Shown here piece after piece: positions 32,832-44,255 of a stretch of 64,000 nt of DNA. The notes under the pieces were generated by a model that ran no database searches, was not told the origin of the DNA, and saw only the letters and a list, made by a program, of their open reading frames with translations. Source of the stretch: Thozetella sp. PMI_491 (Eukaryota; Ascomycota; Sordariomycetes; Chaetosphaeriales; Chaetosphaeriaceae). The translations under genes and the position numbers were made by a program. The stretch is from contig MU270015.1 of the NCBI GenBank assembly GCA_021432635.1, positions 607,057 to 671,056 of the forward strand, given 5' to 3'. Position 1 is the stretch's first letter, and each line of letters begins with the position of its first letter.

Positions 32832-35089
32832 ATGGACTCCCCGGCATTGTCGCCCACTAGGCATGTGTCCAGGAGGCGGAAGCAGCGTGCATGCGATTTC
32901 TGTCGGTCCCGCAAAAGCGCGTGCCTCGTGGAAAACGGCCTCCCGTGCCGGTTATGCAAGGCACGTGGGCGAACTTGCACCTTCGACCACTCCGTTAGAG
33001 ACCCTGGTCCGCAACATCATGCCTTGAGCAGCCCGGAGGCGGCGGAGGTCTCGACGCCATATTCACAGCCACTGGAGAGGCGGCACTTATTATCCGATCC
33101 CGAGGTCGCCGCTGACTCGAGGCCTCTGCTAGCAGAGAGTCCGGGACAGCCTCTAATGTGGGACGGCCTCGTGTCCAGTATTGTCCCGGCAGCCCGCGAA
33201 CCCAGCGTTGACGCCCTCAGCCATGGCCGCACAGACGCTGAGCACGACCTGCGCATGCTGCTCTTTGACAACTTTGCCGATGAGTTCCTTATGCTCCCGC
33301 CCGGGCTGGCGGAGGCCACAGAAATTGGCCAAATCGAGACCGAAGCTTCTCCACAAAGCATCGGCAACAAGGCTCAAAGCCTTCCCACCGTAGGGAGCGG
33401 GGTCATTAGCAGCGAGGGAAGAGCCTGGGAGTTTACTGGCTTCACCGCCGATTCGGACCCTTATCTCATGCGCTACCATCCGTTCGATGCTTCTCGAACT
33501 TGGACGTCGAAGCGGATCTCGATCCGCTCCGTCCAACAGGCACCTGTGCCCATGAACTTCTTTCTTGTTCCGGAAACACTATTGGACAAGGTGTGCTCAC
33601 GATCCGAACTAGAAAGACTCGTGCAGCCTGAAATCGGGCAACGACTGATCGAGCTGTAAGTGATGCATGGTTGACCGCAGGTTGTCTGGTGGCGTGCTAA
33701 AACAAGTCAAAGTTATTTCCGCTTCATTTTCCAGCAGCTTCCGATACTTGACCTCAAGTCAAGGCCCACACCCAGAGACTCCCCTCCTTGTTTGCTGGCT
33801 GCAATATATCTAGTGGCACAACCCTATGCCGATTTTGATGATCATTTAGCTATCCAGATCGTATACGATGAACCTACAAGGGATCAGCTGCGCGAGTTTG
33901 CCCAAAGAGGGGTCATGGCCGGTAGAGGGTGTCCCGACACATCCTTAATTCAGACGGCCCTGTTACTTGGGCTTGCACCACCTCAGTACATGCTTTATCC
34001 AGAGACGCAAGCAAGGTGGTCCCTTATTGGAGACGCCGTTCTCATGGCCTATAATCTCGGGCTATTCTACGATCCATCGCAATGGTTCATAAGTTCTGAA
34101 GAGATCGGGTTACGTCGGCGGCTTGCGTGGACTCTCCGATATGCTGACACCTGGTTTGCAGCAGCTTCGGGCAAGCAACCTCTCGTGGCAGAAGCCAACT
34201 TTATGCTAGACCTTCCCCATCTATCGGATTTTTCAGACGAGGCAGACGGCGAATATGAGGACAAAGACGGCGTAACCGGATTCGTTCACGTCTGCCGTTT
34301 GACGTTGATCATGGTGAAAATTCTGCAGAATCTATAGTGAGTGCAGTTTCCCCAACCCAATCCGCTGACTCTCCCAGTCGAGAGGGCTAAATTTGTTAAA
34401 GTTCTGCGCGGTCAATTCATGAATTAGGCCTCGACCTGAAGCTCTCCCTTCAAACCTGTCGACCTCTCATGGACGAACTGTCACAGTGGCAGGAGGACAT
34501 GTCCAACACCTGGCATCCCAAGGGGAACCTTAAAATTGATCCATGGGGCTTTCTGCAATTGGCATGGCACTTCAGCAAGCTCATGGTATGCAGAGCTCTG
34601 TTTCGCCCTTTCCATAACGCAGACAGCGACTACATGGTTCTCGGTCGAGACGAGGATATCGAAGCCCTTGAACATCTCCGGATAGGTGCGAGACGCACAA
34701 GCACGGCCTTTTCCAATTTCACTGCTCAGCTTTCGAACCGAAATTTCTGTGCTCCTTGGCCGTTCTGTAGGTGATGCATAGCAAAGACAATCGCGCACAA
34801 GCTCTATGATTCGGGCTAACAAATAGGTACTCACCAAGGGAGCGTCACCGCATGGGCTGCTATGGTCAATATGTGGCTGACACTGCTCGTCACCGCGCGG
34901 ACAGACGAGGAAGCACGAATGTGCAAGGCCAGCCTCGATCGGGTTCGACAAGTTCTCAGGCTCCAATCACGATCCTTTGGGTTCCTTCGGCTCGCATTGC
35001 TTCGCTTGGATGCGGTTTACTGGAAAGGGTTTTCTTACATGTACAGACTCAGCCCCTGCGCCGAGAGAATTATCGGAGAAGGCGTTTAA
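32832..35089 (+). CDS. Zn2Cys6 fungal transcription factor
   Basis: Four exons; all three introns could be joined in phase. The N-terminus holds a binuclear zinc cluster, CDFCRSRKSAC...CRLCKARGRTC (Cys spacing 2-6-7-2-6), preceded by a basic RRRKQR patch. A fungal_trans middle region follows, with YFRFIFQQLPILDL, LLAAIYLVAQPYADF, DAVLMAYNLGLFYDP and RRRLAWTLRYADTWFAAASGKQ. Its C-terminal half includes DLKLSLQTCRPLMDELSQW. The protein is nuclear and binds CGG-type half sites in this family. It lies next to the PTR2 gene on the same strand, so it is a candidate local regulator of the peptide/D-amino-acid block. That role is inference from position only. Confidence 0.9.
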
Positions 35090-35369
35090 TGCACTGCCTG
35101 TTGCAGAGAGCGAACCACATGCAGTGCATTCAGCCGCATGCCGCGGGCGCCGCCCCACGGTTTTCATGCCTCGGCCGCCTGTGGGGGCTTGGCACTGTGA
35201 CCGTCTTACCCCAGTTCTCCTGGTTCCTCCTAACCAAAAATTATATCTCTCCCCCGCATCAACCCTTGCCTCGACCTGGTTCTGTCAAACCATTCACACA
35301 AACAGCAAACCGCAGACTACAACGAACGCAATACTAAGTAGCAAGGGAACGATACTCACGCTACCAATT

Positions 35370-35810
35370 ATGCCAAACTTGAGCCTTCTATCCATCCCCG
35401 CCATGTGGCTTACCATCATGGTCCCTCACACATACAGCTTCGTCATCGTCACTCGAGCCAATAACGGACGTTACGACAATGCCAATTCGAGAGGACATGC
35501 GTTCACCAGCACGCTGCAGAAAACGTTGCCATCCGACGTGCTCGCCATGTATGAGCGCTGCAAATCCGCTGAGCGGAATGGTTTCGAGAACCTGCCTTTG
35601 TTCGCAGCTGCGGTGCTGGCGGCAAATTACGCAGGGGTGGACAAGACTACACTTGATGCGACGGCGTGGTCATATGTTGCGCTTCGCATAGTATATACAC
35701 TATGCTATATCAACATCAAATCGCAGAAGAAGAGCCACATCAGGTCGGGAGTTTGGGCACTGAGCATATTCGCCTGCATGAGCTTATTCGCGAGGGCGGC
35801 GTTCGCCTAG
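35370..35810 (+). CDS. MAPEG-family membrane protein
   Basis: A single-exon 146-residue protein with four predicted membrane helices. MAPEG features are an N-terminal helix ending in VTRANNGRYDN, and the conserved RCKSAERNGFENLPLFAAAVLAANYAG core, where family members show R/H-x-x-x-A-x-x-N-x-x-E-x-x-P. A further helix begins YVALRIVYTLCYI. Members are glutathione-dependent or related microsomal transferases and isomerases. Fungal versions are mostly uncharacterised and may detoxify lipid peroxides. The start at 35370 matches the family N-terminus. Confidence 0.88.
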   Translation: MPNLSLLSIPAMWLTIMVPHTYSFVIVTRANNGRYDNANSRGHAFTSTLQKTLPSDVLAMYERCKSAERNGFENLPLFAAAVLAANYAGVDKTTLDATAWSYVALRIVYTLCYINIKSQKKSHIRSGVWALSIFACMSLFARAAFA

Positions 35811-36030
35811 GCGTAGGACGCAGTATGGCAAGGTATTTAAGTCGGCTTCAGCTTCTCCACAAGTTCTCCTCTTAACAATGATATTCTGCATGGTACTCCT
35901 TGGTCATGAAACTCGCCAATGAACGTGTTCATTGCTCCACAGATCTAGGACACACAAGACAAGCCGCGTGTAAAAATAACTATTGCGTAGAACCTAGCGA
36001 CTAGAATCTAGTACTCAACACTTGTCTCGT

Positions 36031-37423
36031 TCAGTACTTGAGTTCTTTTTCTATGTACACCCACCAACCAGAAGCAGGTTGCAGGGTGTCAGGGAGAGCA
36101 TCGGAGTCATTTGAACCCGCATTCAGCTGATGACTGGACTCGATAGGATTCGGGGTGGTCGAATGCGCGGTGGTAAGGGCCTTTCGCTGAAACGATGTTA
36201 AGGTCTGAATCGCCACCGATCCTGCCAACATCCTGGCCTTCACCGTATCTTGGCCTTCAATGATTTCGAGAGGTACCGATGCATATCCGGCTGGAATCGC
36301 GCCCATATCCGCGCCGAGTGAGTAGAGAGTCCTGATGGCTGACGGATATTCCTCTTCCACCTGTTCCTCACCCGGCTCACTTCGCCTTTCTGAGTTGTTT
36401 TGGGAACCCATATTGTCGTAAGAAAACTCTGCAATGTCGGATTCGGGAGGGAAATAGCATTCTCCTTTCTCATTCCAAAAGCATAACCCCGTGATCCAGC
36501 CGGTCACGGTGGACGACCCACTACCGCTAGATATGCTCGCGCATCGCTGCCAGAACTTTGGCAACGCCTCGTGCGTAGGGTTGTCAAAGCCGAGCACAAA
36601 ATGTCCGATAATGGGGCGGAGGATCTGAGCAAATAGTGCTGCTTCCGGTCCGAGCTCGAGGAGTTTGTCGAGCCGGTTCTGGATCTTGACCCAGTCTTCT
36701 CGTTCCCCTAGCAGTGTAACGCTAGGGATTCCACAACCAAGGATGCACCCGTAAGAGAAATATCTAGGAAGCCCAGTTAGTGGATACCCGAATAGTGCCA
36801 AAGGAAAAGAATAGAAACACGTAGTAGCGCATATTAGACAACAATAGTAACTGTGCGGGGATGACCAAGATAGGTCCGATATGGTGAACTTACTTCTGCA
36901 TGGCTCCCATCATCAGAATTGATGCCGTCACAATGTCAGAGGGTGTAGTTGTGGTGAAGTCGGGAATTATCCAAGGGAGCAGGGTTTTATCCACGACATT
37001 CATGTCAATGATGGCAGCAAATTCTTTCGCCATGCCACCGAAGTCAACAGAAGACATGCTGCCGTTTCGGTACACCGTCAGGTGCTTTTTTCCCTCATGT
37101 GCCACGAAGGATGACCTAAGTTCCTCGGCGTTTTTGTTGATGTAGAACGAGATCTGAACTAGGATTGAGAACCAGACATCGTCGGGCCGAATGACAAGAT
37201 GATGGTGCTTGCTGTATGCTGAGATGACAGCCCAGACGAGACCGTTCTTGGAGGCTTCAATGTTCTGGGAGGCTAGAGTCTCATTATCAAATGAGCTTTG
37301 GATGATGCCACCGTTTTGTCGCTGCTCTGTTCTCGGGAAAACGTCCTGCGCGGATGTTGCCCTGTTCTTCGCATAATGCGGTGAGACCTCGACGGTCGGC
37401 CCACAGTTGATGACGACCGGCAT
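36031..37423 (-). CDS. DUF4419-domain protein
   Basis: Two exons (37423-36894, 36763-36031) join in phase across a GTAAGT intron to give 420 residues. The DUF4419 hallmark HHLVIRPDDVWFSIL followed by SFYINKNAEELRSSFV and HEGKK is clear. The second exon has GLCFWNEKG and the IPAGYASVPLEI block, also seen in the family. There is no signal peptide or membrane helix. Function is unknown; these proteins are common in filamentous fungi, often multi-copy. The start used is the first ATG in frame. The frame stays open a little further upstream, so an extra 5' exon is possible. Confidence 0.85.
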
Positions 37424-38811
37424 ACTGGAGACCTGGACACGGCCGGTGGTAATTCTAATCAAATTGAGTTGTTCTTAAACCACAGATACAACCAGATCTC
37501 GAGGAACCGGTTTGGGACTTCAGGGGAGTACCTGCATTTATGCTCGACACATTACTCCCAACAATGAAGGCTTTCACCAGGTGCCAAAATCCTCGGATCG
37601 AAAAGCATGCTGTTCGTCAGCTTCCCACAGCGCTGCCTCATCTCGGAACCTCGGATAACTACCTAAATGGAGTTGGTGACTCGGAGTAGATGAAAATGAG
37701 TCACCTGTTGGTAGCCCCATGTAAGATCATCACTACAGCAAAAGGAAACGACTAGATGCTGTTGAATAGGACTAGTTGCTTAGAACGAGCCTTTATGGCG
37801 CCGTTGACCGAGAATCCCAGACACTTAGGCCAACAATGAGAGAACGACTGCTTCTTCGTGTGCCTATCCAATACGGTGTAAAAGTTCTAGTCTTAGATTA
37901 GCTAGTATGGTTACTTCGATAGTCGCACCGCAGGCCTACTGGTAGATATTACCGAGTCATAATTAATGCTTCAATGTATGGAACTAGGTTTGACGACGAC
38001 CCTTCTGCGAAGCGTGCGGCGCAGCGCCAGTTACTGCTCTGGAACTTCGTTGAGCTAGAGGAGGATGTTCTCAGGATTACAACCACTAACAGCTTATTGC
38101 TCACCCAAGGAGGTGCTGTAACCCAAATTCTAGTCTAATAAGTCAGGCCCCATGTAGCCAAGGCTCGAAAGACTCAGAATGCCCCCCACCACTAATGGAA
38201 TTTGGGGGCTATGAGTAACAAAACTCTTGGCAGGCCCGACTGAACCCCGCCAAGTAGAGCGGCCAAGGAAGCGAGTATCAGAAGCAATTGACTTTCCATC
38301 TGGCCAGCACCGGTAGTTAGGTATTATGTTCCGCAGTCTATCCTCAAAGAGCGAAAACTATAACCAGGGGACATTCTAGGTCCGGGGTCTGCGATGGGGG
38401 GAGTACCTAGCCACGCCGACAAGCACACAGCGTGGCCTCTCACTATCAAAATACAATGTTGAAGCTTCCAGTCACTTATATTCATTAAGAAATAACCATT
38501 AATTTAATTTAAGACCTTCGCGGAGTGCAAATTCCAGAATAACGGACCTCGGGTTATGACCTATCTTGATACTGAAAAATCGTTTCTTGGAAGAAAGCGT
38601 TGAACTGTGTTGAAGCTTCAGCCGTCGCATGTTGTGTTTATTTATATATCAGTGCGCCAATTTCTTTCTACACTATGGTAATACGCTGAGGGAATTCATT
38701 GCTCTTACGGATAATGTAGAGAAACTTCAAATGCACGCCGCCGCCATATCTGAAATGTCCTATCCTCGGTGTTCCATTGGAATCCGGTCGACGATGGTTC
38801 GGATCGAATCA
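37424..38811. other. 1.4-kb intergenic stretch, no gene seen
   Basis: Upstream region of the DUF4419 gene and 3' flank of the HET relic. No frame has recognisable character and no repeat was identified. Confidence 0.4.
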
Positions 38812-39960
38812 AAGATCTTTGTCCATTTGCTCAGCTGGAGTGGGAACTGACTCAGTCATCAGTGTGACTTCCCCAATGTCCTCATTTTGTCTCCAATGAA
38901 CTTTCACTGGGAAACAGCATCCTAGCATTTGAATTGTGCTCTGGTCCAGAAGAGCTCCATCTCGGTCTATAGAGCAGGCATTCAACTGTTTGACGTAGAC
39001 ATAAACCTCTTGAACTCTTGAGACACCGCCGATAAGGGGACGCTCGGTCGCTCCATCCGCTGAGGTCTAGGACTAGCTAGGAGCACGGTAGGATGTCTCG
39101 TCGATCGGATGGTCCTCACGATCGTCAGCCAACCTTCGCCAGGGTGGGCAGAACAAGGAAATGCTTTCCCAGATCCCGGCGGCATAGGTATCGTTAGGTC
39201 TCTGCTTTTAATAACGCTCACAATACCCTGTAATGCAACAACCTTGTCATCCCGGTATGTGAGGTTGCATTTAGAGTACTCCCCTATGAGTTCACGCCAC
39301 TCCTCAGCAAACCGGAGGTTATTTCAGGAGCGTCGGTCGTAGAGTGTCCCAGCTTCAGGGTTAACTCCGACCTTTTCTGGTCAGATATACCCAACGAGCG
39401 CGGCATTTCCTCTGGAAACATTTCCAACTGGCGTGATTCAAGACATTCCCACCCTAGCTAACTTGCACCAAAGTGGATAGTCTCCGAGCCAAGTAGCGTT
39501 CTTGAAACACCCAGCCCCTTCTCAAAAGAGGGCCATTTTCAATCTCGTCGTCCCAGAAATCGCCATCAACGATGACGTATTTCTGTGGCGACATCCCACT
39601 TGGAAGTTCGATTTGCTTAGAAGTTTGTCGGACCAAGAACTACCTGCGAGCAAACCATCTAGACCATCTGATGACCGAGTGGCGGAGACATTTAGACCAG
39701 ATGATAAATAAGCATGTCCCATTTTCTGAGATTCTTCAACCCAATCCGAACGGTCATCGCTATCTTGCTTGATGCAGAGCGAATCAATCCAGAGGTATTG
39801 AATCTCGAGATAGCGAGCAATTCGGGCTGCATCTTCAAATGACCTGGGAAGGCGAAAGTGATCTATTCGCTATTGAAAGAGCATAATTGTGGAGGACTGG
39901 AGCTTTGTGTACCGCTGCGGTCCCAACAATTGGTTCTATAAATTGCGGTGTATTTGCTCA
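38812..39960 (-). pseudogene. Decayed HET-domain (heterokaryon incompatibility) gene
   Basis: On the minus strand the HET landmarks appear in order. LPRSFEDAARIARYLEIQYLWIDSLCI lies at about 39850-39775 (typical: LPxTFxDAIxVxRxLGIxYLWIDSLCI). DDRSDWVEESQKMGHAYLSSGLNVSAT follows. DDEIENGPLLRRGWVFQERYLARR is at about 39550-39480. The C-terminal RFAEEWRELIGEYSKCNLT...DKVVALQGI is at about 39320-39210. Several frame changes and at least two in-frame stops separate these pieces, and the N-terminus is not seen. HET proteins trigger cell death on fusion of incompatible individuals; broken paralogues are frequent in Pezizomycotina. Confidence 0.75.
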
Positions 39961-40235
39961 AGGGGAACAGGGTTCTTCATATATAGCTCCCCGACACATA
40001 GTCTTCTCAGTTATCAATCTTCCAGAATTATAGCTTGACATATAAATATAAAAGGGTGAGGATTAGGACGGCTTCAGTAAAGATCAGTGTGCCTTAGGAA
40101 CCGAGGAACTCTGTCGACGATCCGTTTTGCGCCGTCCCCCCTTTAGCCTTGGATTCGCCTCTGCGATTGGCTGCAAGACCCTGTCCGGTTCTGCTTCCGA
40201 CTACCGACTTTTACCCGTCATTTCAGTTTCGGCTT

Positions 40236-40236
<1 letters not shown>

Positions 40237-40274
<38 letters not shown>
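40237..40274. repeat. T38 homopolymer tract
   Basis: Thirty-eight consecutive T residues on the plus strand. It could be the poly-A end of a retroposed insert lying to the right on the minus strand, or a simple mononucleotide microsatellite. The flanking sequence is not recognisably a SINE or LINE. Confidence 0.85.
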
Positions 40275-42043
40275 CCGAGCCACACACTAAGTTACCTTGG
40301 ACACTGTGTCGCTCATAACTAAAAGAGAAGGGGGGGAGATCGCACGTGCCATAACGACCACTGCATAGAAGGCTTTGCCCAGCCAAAGCAATGGTATTCC
40401 CACGCGCACACGATGTATACGACGTGTATCACAAGGTTTACCATAGGCAAGACAGTGTTGCGACCGTGCATCAGACCGGGACAACAGACCCTTGCGGTGG
40501 AACATCGGCTGCCCCCGCTTCGTGCCGCCCAATACAAATCTTTGGCGCTGTGCATGGATGCTACGGAGATTCGGAAAATATGGGCTAGGCGCCGAGACTC
40601 GGTAAAGTCTACATGCAGCTTATGGAGACCACCTCGGTTCCACAACTGCAGGTTGCCCTGCCTGGCTGGGTGAGGCGAATGAGACGAATGAAATGACCGT
40701 GCCGCTGGATTCGGTCTTTTATGTTGTCCCAAGAGCAGAAGGTAAGTCAGTGGCCGGTAGGCAAGCTAGTGGGCAGGTACAAAATCCCTCTTGCCCAGCT
40801 CGAGGGCCTTTTCAACTAGATCGACCAGTTCAAGAGAGGAGGAAAGTTCAGAGGGATGTGACTGCACCCTACCCTGTAAATAATACACAATTCTGTCAGC
40901 TGGGCCGCTAGGTGGCCATAAATAGTCGAGTGTTCCAGTAGCGGGGAAGTTACCCAGGAGGGAGGGCCAACTGTAGCAATGAGGGGGTTGAGTCGCTGTA
41001 CCAATCTCGGATGACAGGAACGAGCAGCCAGCGAGTGGAAATCCCAAGACTGCCAAGAAGGGATACAAGTTTGGTCCTGAAAAAGAAACAGTGCAGACGG
41101 CCATATTCACATTGCATCGCCGCACCAATTCGCCTTACCGCCCATCACGTTGGGCTCTTGCTTAAGCGACCACACCTCTCCTTTCTCTCCTGCCGTAGGA
41201 ATGGCAGTCTTGGGTGCCGTGCCAACCGAGGCTGTCACATGTATTTGATGGAATGACGGGTTCCCTAACCATGGTAAGTCTTTCCCTGATTGTTTACGAA
41301 CTAGTTGCTCCAAATGGAAGACTTGGAATTCCGGGATTCTCTGCGATGCTGCTGCGGCGCTGTGCGTGAATACGGGGGACTTATTGCACAATAGCTATGG
41401 TGCCACTAGGAAACCGGAATACATGAGCAACTATTAATTAACCACGGAGGAGCACTTCCATTACGGGGAAGCACGTCGTGCTCCCAAGGCAGCGCCATAA
41501 GATCCGGTCTACCCGATAGTAAAACCGTGTACAACTGCCGGCGCTCCAGTCCTGACCTCTGCCCACATTTCCGGATCGTCCCAATATAGCACCCCAGTCT
41601 TGTTCGAAGGAGTCGTTGGGTAAATTATCCAAAAGATTCAATCTCCAACGAAGTCGCCCTATTTTGCCAATTGGCTCCCGAATACTGCCGCAGCCGACTG
41701 GTAGCCCGACCAATCCCCCGATGCGTCTATTGGCAGCCAAGGCTCATCACGGGGAAAAAAAGTCCGGGGTACATGATCAGTTCAGGTAAAAGTCTGGGGT
41801 ACATGATTAACGTTACTTCAGCTAATGGCGGTCACCGGGCGCTCTATATTGTCTCTCCCAATATGTCCGGTGGACGAAATATGGCCGGGACAACGGGGGT
41901 GGGCCGGCCCCGGCGAAGAGTAAAAGGGTTTAAAAGTATTTGCGGAATCCAAGTTACACCCACCTCTGGCCCTAGAGAGGATTTCATCTGCAAATCCGTG
42001 TTGTTGGCTTCGCTGTTGCTGCTACCACATCGACATCGACACC
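40275..42043. other. 1.8-kb gene-free stretch upstream of the second tyrosinase
   Basis: Several short overlapping frames occur on both strands without domains. A 20-base word with AAAGTC(C/T)GGGGTACATGAT is directly repeated at about 41758-41777 and 41789-41808. The right end is the promoter of the second tyrosinase. Confidence 0.4.
41758..41808. repeat. Short direct repeat, about 20 bp, in tyrosinase promoter region
   Basis: Two near-identical copies of AAAGTCYGGGGTACATGATY, about 31 bases apart start to start, roughly 240-285 bases upstream of the ATG at 42044. It may be a regulatory repeat or a local duplication. Confidence 0.45.
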
Positions 42044-43650
42044 ATGGTGGCAATCATCAAGGCAGTTGGGGCCACGGCCCTACTGGCATGCACCGCCATC
42101 GCCGCCACGATCCCGACCTTCACTCAGGCGCAGATCGACTCTGGCGAAGCGATCCGGAGCCTTGGCAAGATCGCTTACGATACTGCCATGGCCCGCGTTG
42201 CTAAAGCCACCACGGGCTGCACCAAGGACAAGGTCAAGTTCCGTAAGGAATGGTGCGTATTACCTTGGCCAAAGAAGCCGAATGGGGAACCTGAACAACT
42301 TATGGTTGCAAAATGAGCCACTTTTAACCCTAACTCTGATCTACTAGGCGAAACATGACCTTGGCGGACCGGAAGGGTTACCAAGAGGCTATGCAGTGCC
42401 TCATGCAGAAGCCGTCACGATACAAGCTCCCAGGAGTCAGGACCGCTTTTGATGACTACGGTGCCCTACACCATGTAATTTGCTCTCTCTCCTTTCCTGT
42501 CGGCCTTACTTCTCTTCTGGGAGTTCTTGGGAGTAGTTTGCACGGCCAAGGGGGAGTGTGGCATGCATTCTGCCCCTAAAGCGCGGCCTGGACCTCCTGA
42601 GACATTGCTCAAACTGCATGGCATGACTAACAATCTATTAGTACCGTTAGTTCTCAGAGCCTGTGAATCCGAGCGAATTGTTGACGAACCATTTCATAGA
42701 GACCCCCTATGTCCATGACGACGCCACCTTCCTTTTATGGCACCGGCACTACAACTGGGTCTTGGAGCAAGACCTAATGAACCTCTGCGGATATAAGGGT
42801 ATGTAATTGAACCCAAGATTTGCTCACGGGCTGTGATATGTTGATACCAGCAATCCCAGGTGTCTTTCCGTACTGGGAGTGGGGACTGGATTGTGGCAAG
42901 ATGGACCAGTCGCCCGTTTTTGACGGCTCAGAGTACTCGCTGGGTGGCAACGGTGAATTCCTGAAAAACCATCGCGCGGCGATTGGGGGCGCCAAGGCTG
43001 GTACAGGTGGCGGATGCATCAAGAAGGGACCGTTCTCCAACTTCACCGTGAACCTCGGCCCGGTCACCGCGCGAGACCCGCTGGCGTACAACCCGCGTTG
43101 CTTCAAACGTGATCTCAACGACGACGTCTGCCGCAAGTGGGCGTCGCTCCGCAACACGACGGATGTAATCCTGTACACCAGCACCATTGGCGTATTTCAG
43201 AGCGCAGTGCAGGGCGAGGGTGTTCGTGGGGACGGCAACAAGGATTTCGGCACTGGGGTGCATAGCGGAGGCCATTATTCGATCAGCGGCGACCCCGGCA
43301 GTGACTTCCACTTTTCGGCCCTCGAACCGGGCTTCTACCTCCATCACGGCAACATTGACCGGATGCACTTTATCTGGCAGAATTTGAACTGGGAAACCCG
43401 CCAGGTATGTAGCGACCCGCTAATCTCTTGCCCCTGAGCCATTTTCTAGCGCGACGAGCCCCATCGTTTGCTGACTTTTCTCAAACAGACCATCTCAGGC
43501 ACTAACACCATGTATAACATGCCGCCTACCCCGAATGCCGTCCTCACCGACAACATGGGCTTCGAGCCTCTTCACCGCAACGTCACGATCGCACAAACTA
43601 TGGACACTGTAGGAGGCACGCCGCTATGCTATGTGTATGAGCCATGGTGA
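42044..43650 (+). CDS. Second secreted short tyrosinase / catechol oxidase-like enzyme
   Basis: A signal peptide (about residues 1-20) is followed by five predicted exons. CuA: a His at the end of DDYGALHH, then YVHDDATFLLWHRHYNW. CuB: GVHSGGHYSISGD and FYLHHGNIDRMHFIWQ. It ends CYVYEPW, so like the first tyrosinase it lacks the long C-terminal domain. Shared blocks with the first enzyme include FPYWEWG/QPYWNWG, GTGGGC and FTVNLGP, so the two are paralogues, but only moderately alike; this one has more introns. The CuA intron junction (near 42477 to 42659) uses a TCTCAGAG acceptor and is the least certain. It should oxidise o-diphenols to quinones outside the cell. Confidence 0.9.
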
Positions 43651-44255
43651 GGGAATGGTCAACAGGTGGGAGGTCGGGAAATTGCAAGTCCTCAACGCAT
43701 GGAAATGTTGATAGATACACACCAGCATCTCAATTTCACAGTTTACCGAGCAGCATAGAAGTGACTTGATCCGCCGGGGCCTTCAAAGGGGAACGAAGAA
43801 TGAGGGGACGAGAATGCGGTGGCTTTTATATGCCGCATTAGAGATTTTACCATGGTTGCCAGCTATCTTGGCCGCAGGTAGCTACCCGTACACCGATAAT
43901 ATATGCTGCAACTAGCTCTTCGCCTATTCTACAATAGAGTAGAAACCCAATAGATTACGGGTTAAGCGATATATCTCTCAGGAGTTCAAGAGCGATGGCG
44001 TTAGGTGTAGTCTTGGATGTGGCATGTTATCTGATATGAACTTTATTTGTGAGAGTTCTGGTAGGCAGGCTGCCAGTTTTATGTATGACGCGGCATTTCC
44101 TACCCTTAGGACGCTTTAGGTAAGTAGGTAGCTGGTGGAGTCCAATTTAAACGATGATTAGAGTCTCCTTTAAATTTCTGGTCGCTAAATAATATATAGC
44201 TTTAATAGGTAACAACTACCTTGTCTTCTGAGCACTCCATAGTGAAGCTTATGGA
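43651..44255. other. Intergenic, no gene seen
   Basis: AT-leaning region between the converging tyrosinase and carboxylesterase genes, holding the 3' ends of both. Confidence 0.4.
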
